The notes under the pieces: model-generated | Database searches by the model: none | What the model was told of the DNA's origin: nothing | What the model saw: the letters and a program-made list of their open reading frames with translations, nothing else | Shown here: positions 7,594-14,340 of the stretch, in pieces | Layout of the letters: the number at the start of each line of letters is the position of its first letter | Numbering within the stretch: the stretch's first letter is position 1 | DNA from: Coriobacteriales bacterium | Lineage (GTDB): Bacteria; Actinomycetota; Coriobacteriia; Coriobacteriales; UBA8131 | Reading direction: 5' to 3' | Assembly: GCA_031286975.1 (NCBI GenBank) | Contig: JAITTM010000147.1 | Location: forward strand, 1-19,816 | DNA: 19,816 nt | Program-made: the position numbers and the translations under genes

Positions 7594-8185
7594 GACGTGC
7601 CTCCCTATGTATGAAGAGCGATTGAACCCACGCGGCAAAACGTTTGGTGAGAGCGAAGAGCCCCTTGGACGCCGCCGCAACCCCGTAGTAGCAGAACAGC
7701 CCGATACCCACACAGACCAAGCCAGCACCCGCGGTGAATACCCCACTCAGCGCGTGGCCGGTCACCACCAGGTAGGCAAGCATCGCTATGCCGACAACCC
7801 CCGTGAGCAGCAACGAGAACACGACGGCCCACAAACTCACGATCACCGCCCAGATGGAGATATAGACGGCAAACGCGGAGGCCGCCAAAGCAAGTGCCAC
7901 AGGCACCCATACTGGTGAGAAGACCGCGACCAACACGATATTGAGCGTCCTGCTCCCCGTCTTTGCCTTAGCCAGCGCCTTGGGCACCAACGGTGTCTCG
8001 GCGATTATCTGCGCGGCGATCTGTTCGATGTCACCCAGACTTGCGATGGCATCTGCCTCACTCATACCGTCCTCGATACGGTCATCAATCATCTCGCGGT
8101 AAAAGGAGATGGATTGCTCGATCTCCCCCTGTGGCAGGCGCCCAAGCGCCGCGGTAAGCCGAGCTAGAAATTCCTCTTTGTTCAT
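7580..8185 (-). CDS. DUF1700/HAAS domain membrane protein
   Basis: The N-terminal 60 residues (MNKEEFLARLTAALGRLPQGEIEQ... through MSEADAIASLGDIEQIAAQII) form the HAAS helical module seen in DUF1700 proteins, including the Leu-Pro, YREMIDDRIEDG and E-A-x-A-x-LG-[DS] signatures. Residues about 85-190 contain about four hydrophobic segments, so the C-terminal half is a membrane domain. The protein has 201 aa. HAAS modules usually accompany PadR-type regulators and are thought to contact them, linking a membrane protein to transcription. Here the ATG overlaps the padR stop by 4 nt and the DUF4097 start lies inside the 3' end, so three genes form one tight operon. Exact function unknown. Confidence 0.85.
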   Translation of the reverse strand: MNKEEFLARLTAALGRLPQGEIEQSISFYREMIDDRIEDGMSEADAIASLGDIEQIAAQIIAETPLVPKALAKAKTGSRTLNIVLVAVFSPVWVPVALALAASAFAVYISIWAVIVSLWAVVFSLLLTGVVGIAMLAYLVVTGHALSGVFTAGAGLVCVGIGLFCYYGVAAASKGLFALTKRFAAWVQSLFIHREARHEQG

Positions 8186-8496
8186 TGCCGTACACCTCCT
8201 TTTACGTAGTCATAGATCGCGACGATGTCGGCTTGCTCAGCCAAGAACTCGTCAATCTTCTGCAAACCGATGGGCGTGATGTGGTAGTACTTGCGCAGGC
8301 GCCCGCTGTGCTCCACCGCATACACCGTGAGACATTGCGCAAGCTCCAGGCGTTTGAGCAAGGGATACAAGGTAGACTCTGTGAGCCCCAGACGCGGTGG
8401 TACATCCTTGATGATCTGATAGCCGTAAGAATCCTGCTGGCGAATCGAGACCAGTACGCAGACTTCCAAAAAACCGCGCTTCAACTGTGGATCCAT
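8182..8496 (-). CDS. PadR family transcriptional regulator
   Basis: This 104-aa winged-helix protein reads MDPQLKRGFLEVCVLVSI, then DSYGYQIIKDVP, LTESTLYPLLKRLE (recognition helix and start of the wing) and RKYYHITPIGLQKI, the standard PadR pattern. It is the short subfamily-1 form with little C-terminal dimerisation region. A very strong RBS (AGGAGGTG, 8502-8509) precedes the ATG. It is the first gene of the padR-DUF1700-DUF4097 operon. An inverted repeat over its own -35 box and a 17-bp tandem repeat just upstream suggest autoregulation; this is inference. Confidence 0.92.
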   Translation of the reverse strand: MDPQLKRGFLEVCVLVSIRQQDSYGYQIIKDVPPRLGLTESTLYPLLKRLELAQCLTVYAVEHSGRLRKYYHITPIGLQKIDEFLAEQADIVAIYDYVKGGVRQ

Positions 8497-8525
8497 GCCA
8501 TCACCTCCTCTTTCTGTCGCTACAC

Positions 8526-8554
8526 ACTGTACGTTGCATTATACTATGTGTCAA
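8526..8554 (-). promoter_or_regulatory. Promoter of the padR operon
   Basis: On the minus strand TTGACA (8549-8554) is separated by 17 bp from TACAGT (8526-8531), close to the sigma-70 consensus. Inverted arms ATACTA (8541-8546) and TAGTAT (8556-8561) with a 9-bp spacer flank and overlap the -35 box, a good operator position for PadR autorepression. Boxes are seen; regulation is inferred. Confidence 0.7.
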
Positions 8555-8557
8555 GTA

Positions 8558-8608
8558 GTATTTTGTATAAGGAGGTATTTTGTGTTGGGAGGTATTCAGT
8601 ACCCTGTG
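8558..8608. repeat. 17-bp tandem direct repeat, three units
   Basis: GTATTTTGTATAAGGAG (8558-8574) and GTATTTTGTGTTGGGAG (8575-8591) are immediately followed by a third, more diverged unit starting GTATTCAGT (8592-8608). The preceding 17 bases (8541-8557) look like a degenerate fourth unit. The array abuts and partly overlaps the padR operator region. Confidence 0.7.
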
Positions 8609-8665
8609 CTGGACAACGGGACGGCAATCTCGTGCGGCATCCGTTTGGAGTTCACTCGGAGCTTC

Positions 8666-8695
8666 TTGCGATTGCATCCCTCTAACCCCTATACT
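8666..8695 (+). promoter_or_regulatory. Probable promoter of the 46-codon gene
   Basis: TTGCGA (8666-8671), an 18-bp spacer and TATACT (8690-8695). Transcription would start near 8702, about 48 nt before the ATG at 8750. From 8609 to 8665 nothing else is recognised. Confidence 0.45.
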
Positions 8696-8749
8696 CACAC
8701 ATAAGAACCCACAGGTCGCCACCATTTGAGCCCCACGTGAGGAGTTTGT

Positions 8750-8890
8750 ATGTCCAACCCGACACGGTCAGTCGTCAGTGGCGCCCTGGTCGAGCAAGAG
8801 GGTCTGTACTACCAGGGCGGTGTTGGTCAAACACTGAGCTTTGGCTACCTTGCCGCCACCAAAGCGGTCGAAGAGGAGCCTTGGGAGTAA
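8750..8890 (+). CDS. Small protein, 46 aa, possibly a flavoprotein C-terminal remnant
   Basis: The ATG has a strong GAGGAG RBS 5 nt upstream (8739-8744), a promoter-like sequence at 8666-8695 and a perfect-stem hairpin 31 nt after the stop. So it has the look of a complete expression unit. The peptide contains GLYYQGGVGQTLSFGYLAA, which resembles the C-terminal FAD-contacting Gly-rich segment of fumarate-reductase/ketosteroid-dehydrogenase-like flavoproteins. The start MSNPTRSVV shows no such similarity. An in-frame stop sits 10 nt before the ATG, so no longer upstream remnant remains in this frame. Either it is a genuine small protein, or an internal deletion joined the 5' end and the 3' end of a larger flavoprotein gene. 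The similarity is judged by eye only. Confidence 0.5.
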   Translation: MSNPTRSVVSGALVEQEGLYYQGGVGQTLSFGYLAATKAVEEEPWE

Positions 8891-8920
8891 ACCTTGTGTC
8901 TGCCTTGAGCGGGTTTTGAC

Positions 8921-8958
8921 CAAAACGACGGCCACCCCTCGGGGCGACCGTCGTTTTG
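8921..8958. terminator. Bidirectional hairpin between the small gene and pdxT
   Basis: Perfect 11-bp arms CAAAACGACGG (8921-8931) and CCGTCGTTTTG (8948-8958) enclose a second short stem CCC-CTCG-GGG. The A and T runs inside the stem let it act in either direction, serving the convergent 46-codon gene (+) and pdxS-pdxT (-). The remaining bases to 9033 hold nothing else recognisable. Confidence 0.75.
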
Positions 8959-9033
8959 CGGTAGGGATGAGGCCTGCCCGCTCGCTGCCTCACCCCCACC
9001 CCGCTCTGCCGCGCTCTGTCACTCGTCGGCATC

Positions 9034-9597
9034 TTAGCAGATCATCTTCAAAAAATACTCATGCACCCTGGTATCAGGGGATAACTCCGGATGAAACGCG
9101 GTTGCCAGGACGCTCCCCTGCCGCACGGCCACGATCTTCTCATCGACGGTTGCCAGCACTTCGACAGCGGGGCCTGCCTGCTCGACGTAGGGTGCTCGGA
9201 TGAAGGTCGCGCACAGCGCGCCGATGCCCTTGAAATGCGTGCTTGCCTGAAAGCTGGCGAGCTGGCGTCCGTAGGCGTTGCGGCGCACGGTGGTATCAAG
9301 CGCATCCAGGTAGTGCTGGTCGCTGTTGGCGACGCGCTGGGAGAGCAGAATCATGCCGGCGCAGGTGCCAAAGATCGGCAATCCGCTGGCGAGCGCCCGC
9401 TTGAGGGGTTCGAGCAGATGCAGCTCAACCAGCAGCTTGCCTATCACCGTGCTCTCACCGCCGGGTATGATGAGGCCGTCCATATTGGGGTCAAAATCCG
9501 CGAGCTGCCTAATCTCGAAGCTGCGCGCGCCCAATGCGTCCAAGGCATGCCTATGCTCGATAAACGCGCCTTGCAGCGCAAGGATTCCAATGTTCAT
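9034..9597 (-). CDS. pdxT: Pyridoxal 5'-phosphate synthase glutaminase subunit PdxT
   Basis: This 187-aa class I glutaminase releases ammonia from glutamine and passes it to PdxS for PLP formation. The catalytic Cys79 lies in [11 protein letters not shown], the His169/Glu171 pair in [10 protein letters not shown], and the oxyanion/substrate loop is [15 protein letters not shown] (PGGES at 45-49). Length is normal for the family (185-200). The ATG overlaps the pdxS stop codon as ATGA, so the two subunits are translationally coupled. The message ends at the hairpin 8921-8958. Assignment is secure from motifs and context. Confidence 0.97.
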   Translation of the reverse strand: MNIGILALQGAFIEHRHALDALGARSFEIRQLADFDPNMDGLIIPGGESTVIGKLLVELHLLEPLKRALASGLPIFGTCAGMILLSQRVANSDQHYLDALDTTVRRNAYGRQLASFQASTHFKGIGALCATFIRAPYVEQAGPAVEVLATVDEKIVAVRQGSVLATAFHPELSPDTRVHEYFLKMIC

Positions 9598-10511
9598 TGG
9601 CCGCGTTCGGCCATAAGGAGGCTGATCTCCTGCTCGTTGATGCCTACCATGGCCTCGCCCAGATCTTCTGAGAGCTCGGCTACCACAGCAGCATCCGTGT
9701 AGTTGGTGACCGCCTTGACGATGGCCGCCGCGCGCTTGGCAGGGTCGCCCGACTTGAATATGCCCGAGCCCACAAAAACACCCTCGGCACCCAACTGCAT
9801 CATCAGCGCGGCATCGGCAGGGGTGGCAATGCCGCCTGCGGCAAAGTTGACCACGGGTAGTTTGCCGGCTTGTGCCACCTGCTCCACCAGCTCATAGGAA
9901 ACAGCAAGCTGCTTGGCTGCCTCATAGAGCTCGTCTTTCGATTTTGAGCTGAGCACGCGTATCTCCGCCATGATCTTACGGATATGCCTGACCGCCTGGA
10001 TGATGTCGCCGGTGCCCGGCTCGCCCTTGGTGCGGATCATCGCGGCACCCTCAGTTATGCGGCGCAAGGCCTCACCTAAGTCGCGGGCACCGCACACGAA
10101 AGGCGCTTTGAACGCGGCTTTATCGATGTGGTATACGTCGTCAGCCGGGGAGAGAACCTCGCTCTCGTCGATGTAGTCGATCTCTATCGCCTCGAGTATC
10201 TGCGCCTCGACAAAATGCCCGATGCGGCACTTGGCCATGACGGGGATCGACACGGCATTCTGGATGCTCTTGATCATCTTGGGGTCGCTCATACGGGAGA
10301 CGCCACCCGCGGCGCGGATGTCGGCAGGGATGCGCTCCAGGGCCATGACGGCGCAGGCACCGGCTTGCTCGGCTATGTGTGCCTGCTCAGGTGTGCTTAC
10401 GTCCATGATCACGCCGCCTTTGAGCATCTGGGCGAGGTTGCGATTGAGCTGGAGTTGCGTGTGCGCGGGCGTTTGTACAGGGATCTGCGCGGGCGTTTCT
10501 GTCTGGGTCAT
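9594..10511 (-). CDS. pdxS: Pyridoxal 5'-phosphate synthase lyase subunit PdxS
   Basis: This 305-aa (beta/alpha)8 enzyme builds PLP from ribose 5-phosphate, glyceraldehyde 3-phosphate and ammonia in the DXP-independent pathway. Aligned by eye with Bacillus PdxS (offset 13), the key residues are present: Asp37 in GGVIMDVST, Lys94 in [11 protein letters not shown] (first Schiff base) and Lys162 in [10 protein letters not shown] (second Schiff base). The first 20 residues are an extra Thr/Pro/Gln-rich tail ([13 protein letters not shown]), slightly repetitive and longer than in B. subtilis. The ATG at 10511 has AGAGG 5 nt upstream. It is the first gene of pdxS-pdxT, divergent from a MocR-like regulator 109 bp away. 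Confidence 0.97.
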   Translation of the reverse strand: MTQTETPAQIPVQTPAHTQLQLNRNLAQMLKGGVIMDVSTPEQAHIAEQAGACAVMALERIPADIRAAGGVSRMSDPKMIKSIQNAVSIPVMAKCRIGHFVEAQILEAIEIDYIDESEVLSPADDVYHIDKAAFKAPFVCGARDLGEALRRITEGAAMIRTKGEPGTGDIIQAVRHIRKIMAEIRVLSSKSKDELYEAAKQLAVSYELVEQVAQAGKLPVVNFAAGGIATPADAALMMQLGAEGVFVGSGIFKSGDPAKRAAAIVKAVTNYTDAAVVAELSEDLGEAMVGINEQEISLLMAERGQ

Positions 10512-10549
10512 GGTTGCCTCTTCTCTCGGATAGCGGATGGGTATTCACC

Positions 10550-10577
10550 AGTCTAGGCAAATCTGATATGGTATCAA
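10550..10577 (-). promoter_or_regulatory. pdxS promoter with overlapping palindromes
   Basis: On the minus strand TTGATA (10572-10577), a 16-bp spacer and TAGACT (10550-10555). The palindrome TGATA-TGG-TATCA (10564-10576) covers the -35 box and AACTG-C-CAGTT (10576-10586) lies just upstream. A direct repeat ACCAGnnTnGG occurs at 10547-10557 and 10604-10614. These are candidate sites for the divergent MocR-like regulator. No clear plus-strand promoter for that regulator was identified. Confidence 0.55.
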
Positions 10578-10620
10578 CTGCCAGTTCGCTTTATTTTCTC
10601 CCTACCAGATTGGGTCCTCA

Positions 10621-12165
10621 ATGCTAACCGTCGTGTTTGAGCCAGGCGCCAAGGCTTCGCTGTATGAGCAGCTTTATCGTGCCATCCGCAGCGAAATCGA
10701 AAGCGGCGGCATCGCTGCCAACGAGAAGCTGCCGTCAAAGCGCAAGCTGGCAACACATCTCAACATCAGCCAATGCACCGTTGAGAACGCCTACGCGCAG
10801 CTTATTGCCGAGGGTTACCTGACAAGCGTCGAAAAAAAGGGGTATTACGCCAACTCCTTAAAACCGATAGCGAGACACCACATCCCCAAGAACCCGCCAC
10901 GTAGTTCCGAGCGAGGCGAGAAGACAACATCCTGGCAAGCGACTGCGCCTCCCTCCTTGGATTCCGCCTTGCCAAAGCGCGGCGTGCCCAATGACGGGAG
11001 CAGGGGCGTTGACGCTCTGGGGCATCCTGGTCTTCTCGCCTATGATCTGCGTACCAACAGCATCGACACCCGGCATTTTCCGTACTCGGTGTGGAGCAAG
11101 CTCATGCGGGAGTGCATGCGTGACGAGCCCGACCGGCTGGTGAGCCCCGTCGACCCGCAAGGCGATTTTGGCCTGCGCACACAGATCGCCCGCCACCTGC
11201 GCGAGTTCCGTGCGCTGGATGTGGCCGCAGAGCAGATCGTCCTGGGTGCTGGGACGGAGTATCTGCTGGGAATGCTCACCGAACTTCTCCCCGAGGCGAA
11301 CTTTGGTATTGAGGACCCGGGCTACCACACATTCTCGAGCATCCTGCAGAGTCGCAAACGGCGCTACCATCCTGTTGCCGTTGATGATGAGGGTTTGGTT
11401 GTAAGGCAATTGGAGACTACGGCGGCCCAGGTTGCCCTGGTCACGCCCTCGCATCAGTTTCCGCTGGGCGTCATCATGAGCATCGCGCGCAGACAGCAAC
11501 TGCTTAACTGGGCGATGGCGGATGCCCGGCGCTTCATCATCGAGGACGACTTCAATAGCGGCTTCCACTTTGGCCTGCGCCCTGTGCCCGCGCTTTTTTG
11601 CCTCGACGGAGGCAGCCGCGTGATCTACCTCAACTCCTTTGCCAACAGCTTGGCACCGTCACTGCGCATCGCCTACATGGTGCTGCCACATGAGCTGCTG
11701 GCACGCTACCGCGCGACCCTGCGCTTCTACTCCTGCACGGTATCGACCTTTGAGCAGCTGACCCTCAAGCGCTTCTTGCGCGACGGCTACTTTGAGCGCC
11801 ACCTCAACCGGATGCGCAAGGTCTACCGCAGGCGACAGGCCGCGCTCATCGAGGGCCTGGCGCCCCTGCGCGCGGGCGTAAGCGGAGACGGGAGCAGGTG
11901 CGAGTGTGAGCGCGGGTGCGGGTGCGGAGAAGTGCGAGTTTTTGGGCAACTTGCCGGCCTGCATCTGCTCATCAGCGCACAGGGGCTACCCGAGCAGGAG
12001 CTGGTGCGACGAGCGGCCCAACAGGGCGTGGGCGTCTATCCGCTCTCCGCGTACCACTATGGTTCCAGGCCGGAGACCCACACTGTTATCGCCGGGTTTG
12101 CCGGCTATCCCACCGCTGAACTCACGCAGGCCGTACAGCGCCTGGCAGTTGCCTGGACTGCCTGA
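10621..12165 (+). CDS. MocR-family (GntR-aminotransferase) regulator, PdxR-like but lacking the PLP lysine
   Basis: This 514-aa protein has a GntR winged helix (about 8-78: LYEQLYRAIRSEI, LPSKRKLATHLNISQCTVENAY, EGYLTSVEKKGYYA), a variable linker (80-135) and a fold-type I aminotransferase domain (about 140-514). Location beside pdxS suggests PdxR, the PLP-responsive regulator of PLP synthesis. However, the usual TFSKxLxPxLR segment reads SFANSLAPSLR, so the Schiff-base Lys is Asn342. The usual EDDYDSEF reads EDDFNSGF, so the Tyr that contacts PLP O3' is Phe311. The Asp of EDD and the Arg of PSLRIAYMV are kept. An insert near 421-440 contains C427-x-C-x3-C-x-C435. Covalent PLP sensing as in GabR therefore looks impossible. 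The ATG at 10621 has a poor RBS. Family is certain; ligand is open. Confidence 0.9.
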   Translation: MLTVVFEPGAKASLYEQLYRAIRSEIESGGIAANEKLPSKRKLATHLNISQCTVENAYAQLIAEGYLTSVEKKGYYANSLKPIARHHIPKNPPRSSERGEKTTSWQATAPPSLDSALPKRGVPNDGSRGVDALGHPGLLAYDLRTNSIDTRHFPYSVWSKLMRECMRDEPDRLVSPVDPQGDFGLRTQIARHLREFRALDVAAEQIVLGAGTEYLLGMLTELLPEANFGIEDPGYHTFSSILQSRKRRYHPVAVDDEGLVVRQLETTAAQVALVTPSHQFPLGVIMSIARRQQLLNWAMADARRFIIEDDFNSGFHFGLRPVPALFCLDGGSRVIYLNSFANSLAPSLRIAYMVLPHELLARYRATLRFYSCTVSTFEQLTLKRFLRDGYFERHLNRMRKVYRRRQAALIEGLAPLRAGVSGDGSRCECERGCGCGEVRVFGQLAGLHLLISAQGLPEQELVRRAAQQGVGVYPLSAYHYGSRPETHTVIAGFAGYPTAELTQAVQRLAVAWTA

Positions 12166-12180
12166 GGGCACCTGGGAGCA

Positions 12181-12197
12181 CCACAAGGCCATTGTGG
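12181..12197 (+). terminator. Weak hairpin after the MocR-like gene
   Basis: CCACAA (12181-12186) and TTGTGG (12192-12197) with a GGCCA loop, 16 nt after the regulator stop. No T run follows, so terminator function is uncertain. Confidence 0.25.
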
Positions 12198-12297
12198 CTA
12201 CCGCTCCACTCTCTTGCGCTTCTTTAATAATGCAACAACCACTCCAGCAAGGGTAATCACCCCGCCCAAGGCTGGAAACCGGGAGAAGAGCGACCGC

Positions 12298-14094
12298 TTA
12301 TTCGTCGCTGAGAAATGCGCCGGTCTGGCGGTTCCAGAGTTGGGCGTACTCGCCACCAGCACCCACCAGCTCCGCGTGGGTGCCGTCCTCAACGATGCGC
12401 CCCTCGCTCAGCACCACGATGCGATCCAGGCTCGCCACCGTTGACAGGCGATGCGCCACGACGATGGAGGTACGCCCCTCCATGAGATTGCGCAGGGCAT
12501 CCTGGATGAGCTTCTCACTCTCGGAGTCAAGCGCGGAGGTCGCCTCGTCAAGCACCAGAATGGGTGCATCGGCCAGTATGGCGCGGGCGATGGCGATGCG
12601 TTGGCGCTGCCCGCCGCTCAGCTTCACGCCACGCTCGCCTGTGAGCGTATCAAAGCCCTGCGGCAGCTGCTCGATGAACTCGAGTGCGTTGGCCTTCTCC
12701 GCCGCCAAGCGAATCTCCGCCTCAGACGCGTCAGGCCGCCCGTAGGCGATGTTCTCGCGCACGGCTCGGTGAAACAACAGCGGCTCCTGCGGCACATAGC
12801 CCAGTTGCTGGCGCAGGCTCACCTGGGTCACGTGCGCGATGTCCTGCCCGTCGATAAGGATGCGCCCTCGCTGCAAGTCTGAAAGGCGCAACAGCAAGGT
12901 GGTGAGCGTTGTCTTGCCCGAGCCGGAGCGCCCCACCAACCCAACACGCTGACCTGCGGGAATAGCCAAATTAAAGTCGTGGAAGACCTTGTTCTCCTCG
13001 TTGGCGTCCGAATATCTGAAGCTTACGTCCGCAAGTTCGATGCTGCCCTGTCCAACCACGAGCGGCTGCGCGTCCGCGTCGTCGGCCACCAGGGTGGGCT
13101 CGTCGAGCACCAGCGTCATGCCATGCGCGTCGCCCATGCCACGGTTGACGTTTTGGAAGGTCACGTTGAGGTGATTGAACTGCATGGTCAGCGAATAGGT
13201 ATAGGTGAACATCATCACCAGGGTGCCCGCACTTATCCCAAACCAGGCGTTGCCACCGGTGATGAAGACCACCACCAGCACCATGATGACCACGATGAGC
13301 GAGCTGGTAGCGGCACCGCGGAAGGTCGAGGCACGCATGCGCCTGGAGTCAGCGCTCAGCACCTCGCGATTGGCGGAGTCAAAGAGCCCGCGCTCGTGCG
13401 CCTCCCGTCCGTAGGTCTTGACCGAGAGGATGTTGGTGATGCTGTCGCTGAGGGTGCCGCTGAGCTCGTTTTGCGCGTCGGCCGCGCTGTCGTTGAGCGG
13501 CAGGATGCGCTTGTAGAGGATATAGGCGACGACGATGTAGACGAGCAGCAGCGCGCAGAGCAGAACCACGTAGAGGGGCACCAACCGCGCCAGCAAGGTG
13601 ATAGTGAACACGGCACCACTCACCAGCGGCAAAATGGAGTAGACAAGGCTTTCGAGCAAGGTAGCATAGCCGCTCAGGAGCTTCTGGGTCTGGCTGACCA
13701 ACGAGCCGCCAAAGCGGTTGGAGTGAAAGGTCATCGACTGGTTGCTCAGCGTGTCGAAGGCCTGGGTCGCCAGCGCGTAATTGGCCTTGATCTCGAGTTT
13801 CCACACGGTGTAATCCTGCAACTTGCTGCAAAACTGACCCACCACGTTGGCGCCGATGAGCAGCAGGATATAAGGCCCAAAGACCGCAAACACCTCGTCG
13901 GGAGCGACCTGCGTGTCCGTCACGCGGTCGATTATCAGACCCACGACATAGGGGTTACCGTACGAAAGAAAGAACACAAAGCCCAATGTGGAGAAGACCG
14001 CGGCTAAGAACAGGGGCATCTGCTGCGCGGTGACCCGCCCGTAATAATAGAGCGTACGTGCTGCGGTGGAGGTTCTTTGACCAGTGCGGGACAT
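12298..14094 (-). CDS. ABC transporter, fused permease-ATPase (multidrug/lipid exporter type)
   Basis: This 598-aa half-transporter has six transmembrane helices (residues about 20-310) and a C-terminal nucleotide-binding domain. Walker A is GRSGSGKT (388-395), the Q loop is GYVPQEP, the signature is LSGGQRQ (492-498), Walker B is ILVLDEAT (about 512-519) and the switch His is in VVAHRLST (about 548). The order matches MsbA/LmrA/BmrA exporters, which work as dimers to export drugs, lipids or peptides; the substrate cannot be told. The ATG at 14094 is preferred, with AGGAAG about 9 nt upstream. A GTG 36 nt earlier has no RBS and nearly coincides with the predicted transcript start. It is a lone half-transporter; a homodimer is likely. 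It converges with the MocR-like gene and lies next to two MITE-like elements upstream. Confidence 0.92.
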   Translation of the reverse strand: MSRTGQRTSTAARTLYYYGRVTAQQMPLFLAAVFSTLGFVFFLSYGNPYVVGLIIDRVTDTQVAPDEVFAVFGPYILLLIGANVVGQFCSKLQDYTVWKLEIKANYALATQAFDTLSNQSMTFHSNRFGGSLVSQTQKLLSGYATLLESLVYSILPLVSGAVFTITLLARLVPLYVVLLCALLLVYIVVAYILYKRILPLNDSAADAQNELSGTLSDSITNILSVKTYGREAHERGLFDSANREVLSADSRRMRASTFRGAATSSLIVVIMVLVVVFITGGNAWFGISAGTLVMMFTYTYSLTMQFNHLNVTFQNVNRGMGDAHGMTLVLDEPTLVADDADAQPLVVGQGSIELADVSFRYSDANEENKVFHDFNLAIPAGQRVGLVGRSGSGKTTLTTLLLRLSDLQRGRILIDGQDIAHVTQVSLRQQLGYVPQEPLLFHRAVRENIAYGRPDASEAEIRLAAEKANALEFIEQLPQGFDTLTGERGVKLSGGQRQRIAIARAILADAPILVLDEATSALDSESEKLIQDALRNLMEGRTSIVVAHRLSTVASLDRIVVLSEGRIVEDGTHAELVGAGGEYAQLWNRQTGAFLSDE

Positions 14095-14135
14095 CGATGC
14101 TGCTTCCTGAACAGGCGGATAAGGTATCACGGCAA

Positions 14136-14141
14136 ATTGTA
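14136..14141 (-). promoter_or_regulatory. Candidate -10 box of the ABC exporter gene
   Basis: TACAAT on the minus strand, about 42 bp before the ATG. No clear -35 box at the expected distance. The MITE-like element starts 35 bp further upstream, so native upstream control sequences may have been displaced. Confidence 0.3.
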
Positions 14142-14175
14142 CTACATCGTCTGCGGTTTGCTGCTCCCGCGGACG

Positions 14176-14340
14176 CTAGTGCCCTGTAACATCTAAAAAT
14201 GTGCAGGGTCGCGCCGGACATATTTCGTAGTGCAAGGCGTCCGACCGAGCACTACTGTACGTAATGTGAGGAAGGACAACGCAGCAATGCGAAATAGGGG
14301 CAAGCAGATAACCGCAGCTTTAGCTGACGCAGAGCACTAG
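14176..14340. mobile_element. MITE-like element 1, 165 bp, CTAG-bounded
   Basis: Imperfect terminal inverted repeats match at 17 of 22 positions (14176-14197 against the complement of 14319-14340), starting CTAGTGCyCTG. Inside are nested inverted pairs TATTTCG (14221-14227) / CGAAATA (14290-14296) and GTAGTGC (14227-14233) / GCACTAC (14249-14255). There is no gene inside. CTAG at both ends suggests insertion at a TA or CTAG target. It ends exactly where element 2 begins. The transposase family that moved it is not in this window. Confidence 0.65.

Noticed and set aside
8558..8608. CRISPR-like array at the 17-bp repeats.
   Set aside because: The units are contiguous with no spacers and only three in number.
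12979..14007. A 342-codon plus-strand open frame opposite the ABC exporter.
   Set aside because: His/Val/Glu/Gly-rich translation typical of the reverse of a GC-rich gene; the ABC exporter motifs on the minus strand are unambiguous.
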